Assembly (NCBI GenBank): GCA_039819485.1
Contig: JBCBRY010000019.1
Coordinates: 31,115-95,114, forward strand
Origin: UBA6168 sp039819485
GTDB taxonomy: Bacteria; Bacteroidota; Bacteroidia; Chitinophagales; Saprospiraceae
Reading direction: 5' to 3'
DNA length: 64,000 nucleotides
Part shown: piece by piece, positions 1 to 9,642 of the stretch
Position numbering within the stretch: the first letter of the stretch is position 1
How the letters are laid out: every line of letters begins with the position of its first letter
Translations under genes and position numbers: made by a program
The notes under the pieces: model-generated
What the model was told of the DNA's origin: nothing
Database searches by the model: none
What the model saw: only the letters and a program-made list of their open reading frames with translations

Positions 1-688
1 CTCCTGCATTGATCAAAGGATTATGAGGTAGCCCGTCTTCGTTCAGTGTTAACTCGTTAAAACGTTGACCACTTGGTTCTTTGCCGACGTGCTGGTGAAC
101 CTTTTCAATTCCGTGTTCTTCCAATGCAATAGAATATGTGATGGGTTTGGACGCCGACTGGATGGTGAACCTTTTTCGGGTATCTCCAAATTCAATGATC
201 TGCCCATCCACCGTACAAATTGAAACCCCGTACAGATCGGGGTCTACTTTCGCAAGTTGTGGAATATAATCTGCTACTTTGCCACCATTTTTATCTTTGG
301 TGGAGTCAAAGATATCTTTGACTTCTTTCCTAAAAGATTGAAAATCAGGGATAATATTTTCGCCTTCCAACAACCGACTCAGAAAACGTTGCTTTGCTAC
401 CAAGTCAGTTAATACTGTTTTGGAAATTTTACGAACCCCGTCCTTATTTACTTTCAAATTTTTTAATGAAGTTAAAATCGATTCCAATCGTGGGTCTTCT
501 CTATCAATGCCAAGATCAGTTAGCTTTTCAAAGAAAGTTACGTCAGAAATCTCACCGTTTTTAGTAGGGTCAAACAAGTTCCAAATGGGTTTATGCTTAA
601 TATTATTAGACTTCATTGATTCATAATATTGGTTAAAAACTTCGTTCAGGACAAAGTTGGGTGCCTTTTGCACATAACCATTTATCAT
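1..688 (-). CDS. glsA: Glutaminase, long eukaryote-like form (C-terminus cut off by window edge)
   Basis: Hydrolyses L-glutamine to glutamate and ammonia; serine-dependent glutaminase with a beta-lactamase-like fold, presumably cytosolic. I translated the minus strand from the ATG at 688; about 229 codons are present and the rest lies left of the window. Residues ~115-229 carry the family sequence: GGKVADYIPQLAK, DPDLYGVSICTVDGQ, the Ser-x-x-Lys (QSASKPITY) nucleophile region, and VGKEPSGQRFNELTLNEDG. Before that come ~110 residues resembling the helical EF-hand-like N-terminal domain of animal kidney-type glutaminases (short segments such as EDPRLESIL and IPDFQSFRKEV align by eye). Most bacterial glutaminases are ~300 residues and lack this part. 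Four phased repeats lie directly upstream. Confidence 0.9.
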   Translation of the reverse strand, partial: MINGYVQKAPNFVLNEVFNQYYESMKSNNIKHKPIWNLFDPTKNGEISDVTFFEKLTDLGIDREDPRLESILTSLKNLKVNKDGVRKISKTVLTDLVAKQRFLSRLLEGENIIPDFQSFRKEVKDIFDSTKDKNGGKVADYIPQLAKVDPDLYGVSICTVDGQIIEFGDTRKRFTIQSASKPITYSIALEEHGIEKVHQHVGKEPSGQRFNELTLNEDGLPHNPLINAG

Positions 689-689
689 T

Positions 690-761
690 ATGTTTCAATT
701 ATTAGTTATCATGTTTCAAATAATAAAGATAATGTTGCATCGATTAATGTTCATGTTGCAT
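690..761. promoter_or_regulatory. Four direct repeats at exact 21-bp spacing upstream of glutaminase
   Basis: ATGTTTCAA occurs at 690-698 and 711-719 and ATGTTGCAT at 732-740 and 753-761, so the same nonamer core ATGTTkCAw recurs every 21 bp, two helical turns. The array begins two bases upstream of the glutaminase start codon and extends into its promoter region, so it probably binds a regulator as a multimer on one DNA face. The rest of the 689-1059 spacer is AT-rich with only a hairpin at 933-973. Confidence 0.6.
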
Positions 762-932
762 TTAATTGATAAAACCCAATAATTACAGGCGTTTGCTGGC
801 CATCCGATTTATTTTAAGATTTTTTTTAAAACCGATTAAAACTTTTAAAAAAACATTCCATTTGTTTTAAATCATTCAAGAAAATGATGGACGCACAAGA
901 CACTCGGTGCCCTCCTTGACCGCTCAAACATA

Positions 933-973
933 AACGCCTCGCCAAAGGTGCAGAGCACCTTTGGCGAGGCGTT
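933..973. terminator. Perfect 18-bp stem hairpin downstream of phosphofructokinase
   Basis: An 18-nt arm (933-950) pairs perfectly with 956-973 around a 5-nt loop. It lies about 90 bp after the stop codon of the minus-strand phosphofructokinase gene. There is no clear U-tract, so terminator function is inferred from position and stability. Confidence 0.5.
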
Positions 974-1059
974 GACAGAAACGAATAACACCCAAAAACG
1001 AAGTATCACAATAAGCAGGAAATTGTTCAGTGATCAGCTATATCGAACAAACCAACACC

Positions 1060-2409
1060 TCACTCCACCACATCGGTCGCTTCCTCCTCATTTACCATGC
1101 TCACCGGCTGTCCGGTCGTTTCCAGCACATTGAGCCAGAGATCGCCTTCCACATCGATTTTTTTCCGCTCCGCAATGACCAATTCAATCGGCAGGTAGGT
1201 AAAACGGTTGTTGCGCCGGCCAACGACGAAACTGGTCTTGCCCGCCATAGCGCCGTGCACCGCGTTCAGCCCAAGTTTATTACAGAAAATACTGTCGCTC
1301 GGAGTAGCCGGGGCACTGCGGATAATGTAACTCGGGTCAATGTATTTCACCGTGACTTTCTGGTCGATCGATTTAAAATATCGGACGATTTCATTTTTCA
1401 AAAATACGCCGATGTCTTCGTGGAGTTTATTGCCCGAAGCATCGTACCTCGCCTTGTCCCGGTCGAAGAGGGTCTGTCCGGCCCCTTCCGCCACTACGAT
1501 CATGCAGTGGCGCTTTGCATCCAATCTTTTTTTAATAACATTCAGCAGCCCTTTTTCTCCCTCCAGGTCAAAAGGCACCTCCGGCACCAGTACCATGTTG
1601 ACCTCCGGCATCGAGAGGGCCGCATTGGCTGCGATGAAACCGGAGTCACGCCCCATGAGCTTGACGATGGCCACGCCGTTGTAAGCACCTTTGGCTTCGT
1701 TGTGCGCATCCCGGATGATCGGGCTGGCAATGGTAAAAGAGGTTTCAAAGCCAAACGTCTTTTCAATGTGGTTGATGTCGTTGTCGATGGTTTTGGGGAC
1801 GCCCGCAACGACTATTTTCAGATTGCGCTTTTCAATTTCCTTGTGGATCGCCAGTGCGCCCCGGAGGGTTCCGTCGCCGCCAATGGTAAAGAGAATATTG
1901 ATGTTGTGCCGTTCGAGGCAGTCGACAATTGCCGGCACGTCCTGTTGCCCGCGGGAAGAGCCCAGGATGGTTCCGCCAAACTGGTGGATGCTGGACACAA
2001 ATTCGGGCGTCAGTTCAATAAAAGGGTGCTTGTAAGAAGGAATGAACCCTTCGTACCCATATTGTACACCAAAAACTTTATTGACCCCGTAGCGGTAGTA
2101 CAAAGTCATGACGAGGCTACGGATCACATTGTTGATGCCCGGGCAAAGACCACCACAGGTGACGATGGCCACGGTCGTTTTGGAAGGATCGAAATAAATG
2201 TGCTCGCGCGGTCCCGCCCGCTCCATCACCAGGCATTTGCGGTTGGCCTCTCCGTTGGTGGCAGAGATGTCCTGCTCGACATCGAACAAGAGTTTTTCTT
2301 CGTCTTTGACAAAATTGAAAATGCTGTCTCCCTTTACGGTGGACAGGCCGGTCGGCGATTTGATTTTACTTGGTCCAAGGCTCTTAATTCGTAAGTCAGT
2401 GGGTTTCAT
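1060..2409 (-). CDS. pfkA: 6-phosphofructokinase, group III / plant-like
   Basis: Phosphorylates fructose 6-phosphate in glycolysis. The protein is ~449 residues, longer than E. coli PfkA (~320) because of an N-terminal extension of ~75 residues, as in plant and group III enzymes. Visible motifs: GGLCPGIN (~86-93), GGDGT (~177-181), PKTIDND (~205-211) and GRDSGFIA. The Gly in GGDGT is the residue usually found in ATP users, whereas PPi-dependent enzymes normally carry Asp there; the Lys of PKTIDND occurs in PPi enzymes and also in plant ATP enzymes. I therefore favour ATP but cannot exclude PPi. I chose the ATG at 2409 (AGG just upstream) rather than the in-frame TTG at 2418. It appears monocistronic. 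Confidence 0.92.
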   Translation of the reverse strand: MKPTDLRIKSLGPSKIKSPTGLSTVKGDSIFNFVKDEEKLLFDVEQDISATNGEANRKCLVMERAGPREHIYFDPSKTTVAIVTCGGLCPGINNVIRSLVMTLYYRYGVNKVFGVQYGYEGFIPSYKHPFIELTPEFVSSIHQFGGTILGSSRGQQDVPAIVDCLERHNINILFTIGGDGTLRGALAIHKEIEKRNLKIVVAGVPKTIDNDINHIEKTFGFETSFTIASPIIRDAHNEAKGAYNGVAIVKLMGRDSGFIAANAALSMPEVNMVLVPEVPFDLEGEKGLLNVIKKRLDAKRHCMIVVAEGAGQTLFDRDKARYDASGNKLHEDIGVFLKNEIVRYFKSIDQKVTVKYIDPSYIIRSAPATPSDSIFCNKLGLNAVHGAMAGKTSFVVGRRNNRFTYLPIELVIAERKKIDVEGDLWLNVLETTGQPVSMVNEEEATDVVE

Positions 2410-2565
2410 CCTTGGCAATTTTTATGTTAGGAAAAATAGAACGGGAAGGTAGGGAAAGATGGGGGAAAACGCGTGTTAATTTTATGTTTATCCTTTTTGA
2501 AAAATGTGCCGCGCAGAGGGGGCGATGCACGCGAGATTTTTTTGGGCCCTCTGTGAGAAAAAGCC

Positions 2566-2880
2566 TTAACCTTTCCTTTTCGGGAAAGTCTTGGGAGCAA
2601 CGACTTCTTTTAAAGTCTCTTCCAGTATGCTGTACAACACCGCCGCCACGTGTTTGCAGATGGGCCCGTGATCATACGGACAAGTGCAGTTCCACTGTAA
2701 GACATTTCCATTTTGTACATCGATTGAGACCTGATATGGATGGGTTCCGGTTACTTCGGCCTGCCAGGTATTGTCCTCTTTATTTAAACTTTTGACGTAG
2801 CCCTGGGCGAAATAATTGATGCCTTTTTGGGTGATATCGGCGGGGAGATGGGTCTCGAAAAGAGATAAAGGAAAGGACAT
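2566..2880 (-). CDS. SWIM zinc-finger domain protein
   Basis: A small protein of 104 residues with a C-terminal SWIM motif: CTCPYDHGPICKH gives the CxC...CxH zinc ligands at about residues 64-76. SWIM domains bind DNA or proteins. The N-terminal part (FETHLPADITQKGINYFAQGYV) matches the segment preceding SWIM in many bacterial proteins, which are often fused to SNF2 helicases; here it stands alone. The ATG at 2880 is chosen over an upstream in-frame ATG because the extra residues would be encoded by the dispersed repeat at ~2909-2992. Confidence 0.8.
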   Translation of the reverse strand: MSFPLSLFETHLPADITQKGINYFAQGYVKSLNKEDNTWQAEVTGTHPYQVSIDVQNGNVLQWNCTCPYDHGPICKHVAAVLYSILEETLKEVVAPKTFPKRKG

Positions 2881-2892
2881 CGCTTTTAAATT

Positions 2893-3010
2893 AAGTAAGT
2901 GACGGGGCAAAAAAATGACACTTTTTCTTTGCCTGAAAAAGAGTTTTGAGGCCGCAATATCAAGCATTTGCCAAAATAAAAGTGTCATTTTTAGCGCTCC
3001 TTTTGATCAA
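2893..3010. repeat. MITE-like dispersed repeat, copy A
   Basis: Inner terminal repeats AAAAATGACACTTTT (2911-2925) and AAAAGTGTCATTTTT (2978-2992) flank a centre containing CTTTGCCTGAAAAA and CATTTGCCAAAAT. The left flank TTAAGTAAGTG matches the outer end seen in other copies. Similar elements occur near 15.6, 50.3, 62.1 and 63.9 kb. Confidence 0.7.
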
Positions 3011-3020
3011 ACGATAAAAA

Positions 3021-3194
3021 TCAGGATTTAAACACCACCCACCAAATCAACCCCACCACCGGCGACCAGTACACCACAAACATAAAATTCATCAGCAGCC
3101 AGGCCAGTGGCAATACCGGTAAGGTCATAAACCACTCCGACCGCCCTGAACCTTTGCGGAAAGGACTGCGAAAAGATTTGAAAAACCCGTGCAT
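3021..3194 (-). CDS. Small hydrophobic protein, hypothetical
   Basis: A 57-residue reading frame from the ATG at 3194, preceded by a GGAG-like ribosome site. A basic N-terminal half (SFRSPFRKGSGR) is followed by ~35 hydrophobic residues able to form one or two membrane segments (MTLPVLPLAWLLMNF, FVVYWSPVVGLIWWVVF). I do not recognise a family. A longer frame reaching 3362 exists but has a less credible start. Coding status is uncertain. Confidence 0.4.
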   Translation of the reverse strand: MHGFFKSFRSPFRKGSGRSEWFMTLPVLPLAWLLMNFMFVVYWSPVVGLIWWVVFKS

Positions 3195-3498
3195 GGTTTT
3201 CTCCAGGTTGTCCGCAAACGGTACAAAGATCACCCAGATCGGCAATGCTACGCCCGGTGTGCTCTTGCTCACGTGCCGTCGCCGCACACGTACATTCTTA
3301 GATATTCCAATCTTGCATTTCCAGAAAAACGGAATATTGATGAAAAGGTAGATAAATTTCACTTAAAAAACAATTTGTCGCAAAAATACAACAAATTGTT
3401 AAATTGACTTGAGAATTAAAATTACATGACGTGTGACTTGAAATTTATCTGAAACAAAATCAAAAATCTTATTCCTGTAACCTTAATTCTCCTATCAA

Positions 3499-6400
3499 TC
3501 ACCGCAGCAATGTAAAATCCCCCTTGATCGTCACCGACTCCTCTTCACACGACAGCTCCAGCATAAAAATATAGACATCCTGGCCGGCAGTTTTGTTGGA
3601 GCGCATACCATCCCAGTAGATACCGGAAATTCCCTCTCCATCGTACACCTTTTTGCCCCAACGATCCCAGATACGCAGTTGGGCCGAGGTGACCAACTTA
3701 TCGAGCCGGTCCCTGAACTCAGGCCCGAACCGGTCATTAATGCCATCACCATTGGGTGTAAAAACATTGGGCATCTGGATATTTTCACCCACACAGGGAG
3801 GAAGGGCTATAGTTGTAACCTGCGTCATGGCACTGCATCCGGTCTCATCAGTTACCGTAACAGTAAAGGTTTCGTTGAACGCTGAAAGAAGGCCAGGATC
3901 AGGGCAGGTATCGCAACTGAGGAAAGTGTCAGGCTCCCAGTTATAAGTGACAAATTCGTTGCTCAGCTGATCGAGCGCAATTTCCGAGCCTTCCGTGACA
4001 CAAATTGTATCAACCGGATAAACAACTACGGGTGTATCCCTCGGTTCATAAAACAAACAGCGCGTCACCTCGCATATTCCTTCAATGACGGGGTTGCAGT
4101 CCTCTACTGCATCAAAAAAGGTCACGCCATCAATGACCACGGAATCTCCAGTACAAAGCGGGATCGTATCAACAAGAAATGCTTCGGGCACATTGATGAG
4201 ATAATTGGTGGTATTCACGCATTCAAACTGGTCCGTCCAAAGCAGGGTAACGGTAGAGGTATCGGTCAGCACCACATTTTGGGTGGCAGCTGTGGTATCA
4301 ATGATGCCCGGGCCTTCCCAGTCGAAGGTGACGGCGCCGAGAGGGCCATCAAGCGGCACAACTTCGTTGGGGCAGCCATTCACCACTTCCTCCATCTCAG
4401 GCTGACCTTCTGCTATGAAAATGGAGAAATCATAATCAACCATACAACCATTCGGATAGGTGTCCATGAAGTCAAAATCGATCAGAGCAGGAAACGAGCT
4501 GATCGAAAGCTCACTTGTACTGAGTATCGGGCTGGCGCAGTCGGTGCATTCCAATCCTTCCGAAGGTGACCACTGATAGGTATGTCCGTTCATGTCCGGT
4601 ACGCCGAAGAAAAGCTCCAGTTCATTGCCCAGGCAGGTCGTGTCAGGTGCATAAGTTGCCGGGACGACTGTCGGGCCGGCCTCTACGTCTTCCGTACAGG
4701 TACAGTTATTTTGATTGTCAACGACAGCAATAACGTTACACAGCAGTAAATAAAAAGCAGGAAAGGACCCCGCAAGAGCAACCGATTGGCCACTGGCCAG
4801 TCCGCCTAAATGTTGCGCTGTATGCACGGGCGTATCGCCCGGCGTAAAGGTGCCGCTATTATCGACATCGTTGTAAAAAGTGACTACCAGGTCATCGGTG
4901 GTAGCAGTACCGTTATTTTCCAATTGCACGTTGTAAACAATATCTCCATTATCAACGGACAACTCCAGGTCGCTCAAGCCCAAGGAGGGTATGGTAAAAA
5001 TCACTTCCAGGTCCCTTCTTCCTGTTTCGGCCAGCGTGGAACAAATGTCGCCGGTCGCAACGCACTCGGCCTCCTGTAGTTGGAAGGTGACGATTTCCAG
5101 AATGGTGCTATCACATTCACCACCCGCCACGGCAGCGAAAATCAGACTAAAATCAATTGGTGTAAATGGTTGAAGACCATCCACCAGTGGCCATTTCAGC
5201 AGGAACTGGTCATCAACAAACTCAATGATCGGGTCGTTGGCAGAGGCATTTTGGCCGGGTACATAGCTCCCCGGTTGGTAGGCCAGTCCCGGCGGCACAT
5301 AGATAAATACGCTGTCCGTTCCAGCAGTCGGGGCATCTGCTTCGAGGGTCACATCAATCTGGATGCTGTCTCCGCAGGAAAGGGTCGGTGGCACATTGGT
5401 ACCGATGGTGATATTGGCATCGTACAGAGGCGTGACACCTTCGATAAACAGTTCATCACCTGGTTTGCTGAGGGTGTTGGCATCGAGGCCACAGCCCTGG
5501 TTACCGGCAGCATTAAAAATAATTTGCGAAGGCGTAATAAAACCGCACTCAGTAGCCGCCCTAAAGCGGATGGTCACGGAGTGATTAGGTGCTTGGGTGA
5601 ACCCCTGTAACCCTTGCTCGCCGAGCAGTTGGCTCAGCTCAGACAAATCATAAAATGCTGTGTCTCCATTTAACAAAACCGGATCGGCAATGGGCTGGAA
5701 TCCACTTCCACTGGGATATTCCAATTCGCTGGTACCGGGCAGGATGGTCAGTCCGAGGGGCAGGGCTGCCCGCAGTTCGACATCATAAACGGCTCCAAAC
5801 TGGGCATTGAAAATTTCGACGGTATGGTAGCCGATGGTATCACAAAGCTCGAACGGGGAAACCGGGCTTTGCACATCCATTTCCAATTCACCTAAAAGCG
5901 CGGTCAGCGTTAAAATTTCTGTTTCCTGAAAACAAGGTTCTGTCATAGGGTCGGTGTACGGCTCGCAGTCCCAGCCAAATGTGACTTCCACCAAATCCGG
6001 CTCGCAGTTATTGATGCTTGCGGTCAGTTGAAATTCATTCATCCAGTCGGGCGGCAGGTCTCCGAGCTGAAAAAGGCCATTTTCCAAGGGGAGCATCTGG
6101 CCCGTTGACAGATTGGTCAATTGAAAATCAGTGATCAGCCCGCTGGGTGAGTAAACCGACATCCAGGCGTTGAGTGCCGTTTCATCTACAGCCGATAAAT
6201 TGGCAAATTCAAAGTCCCAGGTAGCCATGTTGGACGTGCTCTCATGATTGATGTTTACAGGAAAAAACTCCAGTGCGGGGCGGATAGGAAACAAGGAAGA
6301 GTTTCCAATCTCAGTGCGGTCATACGGATTGCTTTCCGGGAGGCTCGGTGCTACTTCGCCCAACAGGTTAATCGTTAGCGGCAGTGGCTCCGAGACCGAA

Positions 6401-9309
6401 CAATCCATTTCAAATTCATGATTGAAACGCAAGAAGAAACCCTCATCGATCAATCCTTCCGGGAGTCCGCTGATATCAAAGTCATAGGTCTGTCCGTTTT
6501 GGGTCCAGGCCAGTGGCACGTCTTGCAGCAATACGGCTCCGCCCTGAATATTTAACAATTCGATTTTTGAATCGAGTAAATTAACGGTTGACGGCAGGAC
6601 ATACTCCCATTCCAGCAAATCGATAAAGCTGCGAAACTCAAACGGGAAAAAATTGGCGCGGGCCACCGTAAATTCAAAGAAGGTATTACCAGGCTCATTG
6701 GAAGGCGCACAGGGTGGCAATTGGTACAAACCAGGATTGACGCCGATGCGGTACCCCCCCAGTTGCCAACGCCGGTCGCTTTTGTTGCAGGAAAAAAGCG
6801 GTTGCCCCGGAGGCCCTGAGAAATCAGCCGTAAAGATCCTTGTCATGGTTCGCATATTGATGACTTTGGAGGGATTGGGGTTGTACATGGGCCGGTGAAA
6901 TACGTGGGCCTCAATGGCGTCCCCGTTTTCAAATTCCCAACCGGGAGGCAGGTCACACCCTTGCGCACGTAAAAATGCAGGTGTAATGTCATAAGTATAC
7001 CGGATGAAGTGCCAAAGGTCAATGATATCTTTTGGCCGGGTATTCACGACCGCATCTTCATCTCTCAACCGTTCACCGACCCTTGGTGTCGGCAGTTCAC
7101 ATTCGAATATGTCCCCCGTGCTTGCATCAAAAATGGTAATGGTGCCGCCCAGGTTGACAAAGCCAGTGGAGTCGTCCAGTAAGCTGATATCCATGATTGT
7201 ATCCATGAATTCGCCGCCATCCCAGCCATTGTCAATCAAGTGCGACTCGAAGTTGACGACTACCTCCGCATTGGGAATTGTTTCCCCAGGATTATCAATG
7301 GTCAAAACCCCGTTGACGGTGGTATGCAAGGTGTCTCCGGTCAAGGCCCGGTCGCGCCGGATGAGGCCAAGGTCCAGGCTGCCGGCTCCATCGGCAAACC
7401 GGTTGTTGTCATTGTCCGGCAAGCCGAGGTTTTCCCGTTGAAATTCCATGCTGGACGTAAAATAACCGATGATGGGAATGGGGCAGATCTCGTCCGTACT
7501 GGCTTCGCAAAAATACTCCAGACTAAACTCCTCACAACTCTGCGGACCGCAGGTGGCATCATTTAGCAACAAAGTCGAATTCACCTCTACTCCTAAAATG
7601 CCTACCACCCCCTCCACTGGAGGGGACGGGCAAGACGTAATGAGCTCAGGGATACAGGGAGGTAACTCGATGCAATTGGAGTCGCACTGAAAAGTGACGT
7701 TAAAATCAGAGCCAACACTGTCCACCCCTAATGGCAGCTCAAAAAACATAGACACCTCTGCACCGCCAGGGATGCCGGGCACCACCGATACGCTATCCGG
7801 CGTTTGTCCGTTTAAATTGAACCCATCATTATTGCCCCAGCTGATCCCGCAAGGCAGGTTGAAATCAATTTGCAATGTTCCGGAAGAATCGACCAAAATG
7901 GGCGACTTAAGCGTATAGGTCAGCGTGTAATCGCCATCATTTACCAAAAATTCACCAATGTAATAAGTGACAAATTGCGAAAGCAACTGAGCTGCACCGA
8001 AGGCTTGCGACACTGCACCGCCGCTGCCAAACGAACCCGGCGGGCATTCATTGTCGTGGTACCAGTCGAACCGCCACGACGGTGGCTCTGCCTCGCAATC
8101 CACTGCACAGACAAAAGCATCCCAAAGGATTAAAACGGTATCGCCCGGTAAAAGCTCCGGGACAACAATGGCCACCGAATCAAACAATGTTGAAGGAGGG
8201 GTGCATGACTCGAAGATCACCGGGTTGAATATATCGAACACGGCATTTACGGGCGCTCCTCCTCCATTGGTAAAAGTGAGCGACGTGGGGTCCAGTGCCA
8301 TGGAGCCGTCCCTAAAGTGGGAAATATAAACGGCCAGGTCCGTTACCGCAGCATTGCCGTCGTTGGTCAAAACGATGCCCTGCTGGTTGCTCTCCGCAGC
8401 GCAATAATCCGCCGGGAATGGATCAATGATCGTTGAGACAACATTCGGAACATCATCGTTTGGCGCAATGGCCACTACACCCGTTGTACTTACTGACTGA
8501 CAAATTTCACCGTGACAGCCCCAGGCGGCCGTCAGAAAAGAGGTGGATTGTGGCGGCGCGCCACAGCCAGTGACTTCTATGGTTTCGGTGATGGTGATTT
8601 GTTCGTTTAATTCAAAAAGTCCGTCCCCATCACCGAACATCATAAAATCGGCCCCGGTCAGTTCCAGTTCAAGGGTTCCTTGATTTTGGGTAACGACCGT
8701 ACCCATCGGAGAGGTAATGAATATTCCATCGGCGTAGTTATCAATAAAAGTCAGGCTTGAGAGTGCCCCAAGTCGGGTATTGACCAGCGTCCAGGTACGG
8801 GTCAAAATGTCACCTGTCGTACCGCTCATCATCTGGTCGTTCAAGCTGACAATCTGTAAAAGGGCCGTCTCGACCACATAAGGTGTCGTCAAAACGGTCG
8901 TATTTCCTCCAGTAAAATCGACCCGGTAGGTATTGACAAAGAGGTCTCCGTTGTTGATGGCATCGATCAGGGCGCACCTGGTACGGGCACTGAATGTTAG
9001 GACGATCGACTCACCCGGTGGCACTTGGGGCAGATCAAAAACCGGACTGTTGGGATTCCCAATATTACTCTCAACGGCATTGACCATGCTCCCCGGAACA
9101 TACTCCACTCCATCCGGCATCTCCACCGTAAACGTAGCAGCGCTCAAGGTATCAGCCAGTGTATTGGCAATGGTCACCTCAAATACCGCAGTATCACAGA
9201 CCGTCAGGTCGGGAGGGTTGATATATGTAATAGAAACGTTTTGGGAGAACAGAAAGACGGAGAGGCCGGAAAGCCAGAGCGTAAACAGCATGCGTGACAG
9301 AGAGTGCAT
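3499..9309 (-). CDS. Giant secreted protein with T9SS type B (CHU_C) sorting domain
   Basis: 1936 residues from the ATG at 9309 (an in-frame TTG at 9315 is less likely). Signal peptide at ~1-24 (LFTLWLSGLSVFLFSQ). The body is a chain of beta-sandwich, DUF11-like repeats rich in Asp, Asn, Thr and Cys, for example PPGESIVLTFSART and LASGQSVALAG, with many paired cysteines. The last ~85 residues form the gliding-motility-associated C-terminal domain: MPNVFTPNGDGINDRF, LRIWDRWGKKVYDG, YWDG and a terminal KGDFTLLR, which directs export and surface attachment through T9SS. The likely role is adhesin or cell-surface layer component; the ligand is unknown. It stands alone with ~330 bp on its upstream side. 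Confidence 0.88.
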   Translation of the reverse strand: MHSLSRMLFTLWLSGLSVFLFSQNVSITYINPPDLTVCDTAVFEVTIANTLADTLSAATFTVEMPDGVEYVPGSMVNAVESNIGNPNSPVFDLPQVPPGESIVLTFSARTRCALIDAINNGDLFVNTYRVDFTGGNTTVLTTPYVVETALLQIVSLNDQMMSGTTGDILTRTWTLVNTRLGALSSLTFIDNYADGIFITSPMGTVVTQNQGTLELELTGADFMMFGDGDGLFELNEQITITETIEVTGCGAPPQSTSFLTAAWGCHGEICQSVSTTGVVAIAPNDDVPNVVSTIIDPFPADYCAAESNQQGIVLTNDGNAAVTDLAVYISHFRDGSMALDPTSLTFTNGGGAPVNAVFDIFNPVIFESCTPPSTLFDSVAIVVPELLPGDTVLILWDAFVCAVDCEAEPPSWRFDWYHDNECPPGSFGSGGAVSQAFGAAQLLSQFVTYYIGEFLVNDGDYTLTYTLKSPILVDSSGTLQIDFNLPCGISWGNNDGFNLNGQTPDSVSVVPGIPGGAEVSMFFELPLGVDSVGSDFNVTFQCDSNCIELPPCIPELITSCPSPPVEGVVGILGVEVNSTLLLNDATCGPQSCEEFSLEYFCEASTDEICPIPIIGYFTSSMEFQRENLGLPDNDNNRFADGAGSLDLGLIRRDRALTGDTLHTTVNGVLTIDNPGETIPNAEVVVNFESHLIDNGWDGGEFMDTIMDISLLDDSTGFVNLGGTITIFDASTGDIFECELPTPRVGERLRDEDAVVNTRPKDIIDLWHFIRYTYDITPAFLRAQGCDLPPGWEFENGDAIEAHVFHRPMYNPNPSKVINMRTMTRIFTADFSGPPGQPLFSCNKSDRRWQLGGYRIGVNPGLYQLPPCAPSNEPGNTFFEFTVARANFFPFEFRSFIDLLEWEYVLPSTVNLLDSKIELLNIQGGAVLLQDVPLAWTQNGQTYDFDISGLPEGLIDEGFFLRFNHEFEMDCSVSEPLPLTINLLGEVAPSLPESNPYDRTEIGNSSLFPIRPALEFFPVNINHESTSNMATWDFEFANLSAVDETALNAWMSVYSPSGLITDFQLTNLSTGQMLPLENGLFQLGDLPPDWMNEFQLTASINNCEPDLVEVTFGWDCEPYTDPMTEPCFQETEILTLTALLGELEMDVQSPVSPFELCDTIGYHTVEIFNAQFGAVYDVELRAALPLGLTILPGTSELEYPSGSGFQPIADPVLLNGDTAFYDLSELSQLLGEQGLQGFTQAPNHSVTIRFRAATECGFITPSQIIFNAAGNQGCGLDANTLSKPGDELFIEGVTPLYDANITIGTNVPPTLSCGDSIQIDVTLEADAPTAGTDSVFIYVPPGLAYQPGSYVPGQNASANDPIIEFVDDQFLLKWPLVDGLQPFTPIDFSLIFAAVAGGECDSTILEIVTFQLQEAECVATGDICSTLAETGRRDLEVIFTIPSLGLSDLELSVDNGDIVYNVQLENNGTATTDDLVVTFYNDVDNSGTFTPGDTPVHTAQHLGGLASGQSVALAGSFPAFYLLLCNVIAVVDNQNNCTCTEDVEAGPTVVPATYAPDTTCLGNELELFFGVPDMNGHTYQWSPSEGLECTDCASPILSTSELSISSFPALIDFDFMDTYPNGCMVDYDFSIFIAEGQPEMEEVVNGCPNEVVPLDGPLGAVTFDWEGPGIIDTTAATQNVVLTDTSTVTLLWTDQFECVNTTNYLINVPEAFLVDTIPLCTGDSVVIDGVTFFDAVEDCNPVIEGICEVTRCLFYEPRDTPVVVYPVDTICVTEGSEIALDQLSNEFVTYNWEPDTFLSCDTCPDPGLLSAFNETFTVTVTDETGCSAMTQVTTIALPPCVGENIQMPNVFTPNGDGINDRFGPEFRDRLDKLVTSAQLRIWDRWGKKVYDGEGISGIYWDGMRSNKTAGQDVYIFMLELSCEEESVTIKGDFTLLR

Positions 9310-9642
9310 AATCAAGGGTTTAAATGTGTATCACCAAAGAAAGAATGCTTTTGATTCAGTCCTTCGGTAAATGTTGGTTCGTTCTGATACTAAAAATAAC
9401 GATCAAGTTTTAAAATACGTGGGGTCAAGATAAATTTTAAATTAAAAAAAAATCGAAAAATCAGGTTTTTGATGGGCGGGTTGCAAAACGGCTGAGCGCG
9501 GTGTTCGGTTGGCGAGTCAGCGAGTCAGCGACTTGCCGACTCCCCAACTACCAAACTATGGACTTTTCCTGGATTCTCTTTTCTTTTCCCTTCCCCTTCT
9601 ATACATTCGTGCTTTGTATTTTTCACCGAAAATTATTGACTT
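9310..9642. other. Intergenic region, divergent promoters, one inverted repeat
   Basis: This 333-bp AT-rich spacer separates two divergently transcribed genes. An 11-nt imperfect inverted repeat (9508-9518 with 9538-9548) encloses tandem GCGAGTCA units. No gene is seen here. Confidence 0.5.

Noticed and set aside
1030..2394. A 454-codon open frame antisense to phosphofructokinase
   Set aside because: It is the opposite strand of a clear pfk gene with full catalytic motifs; the antisense translation has no recognisable domain.
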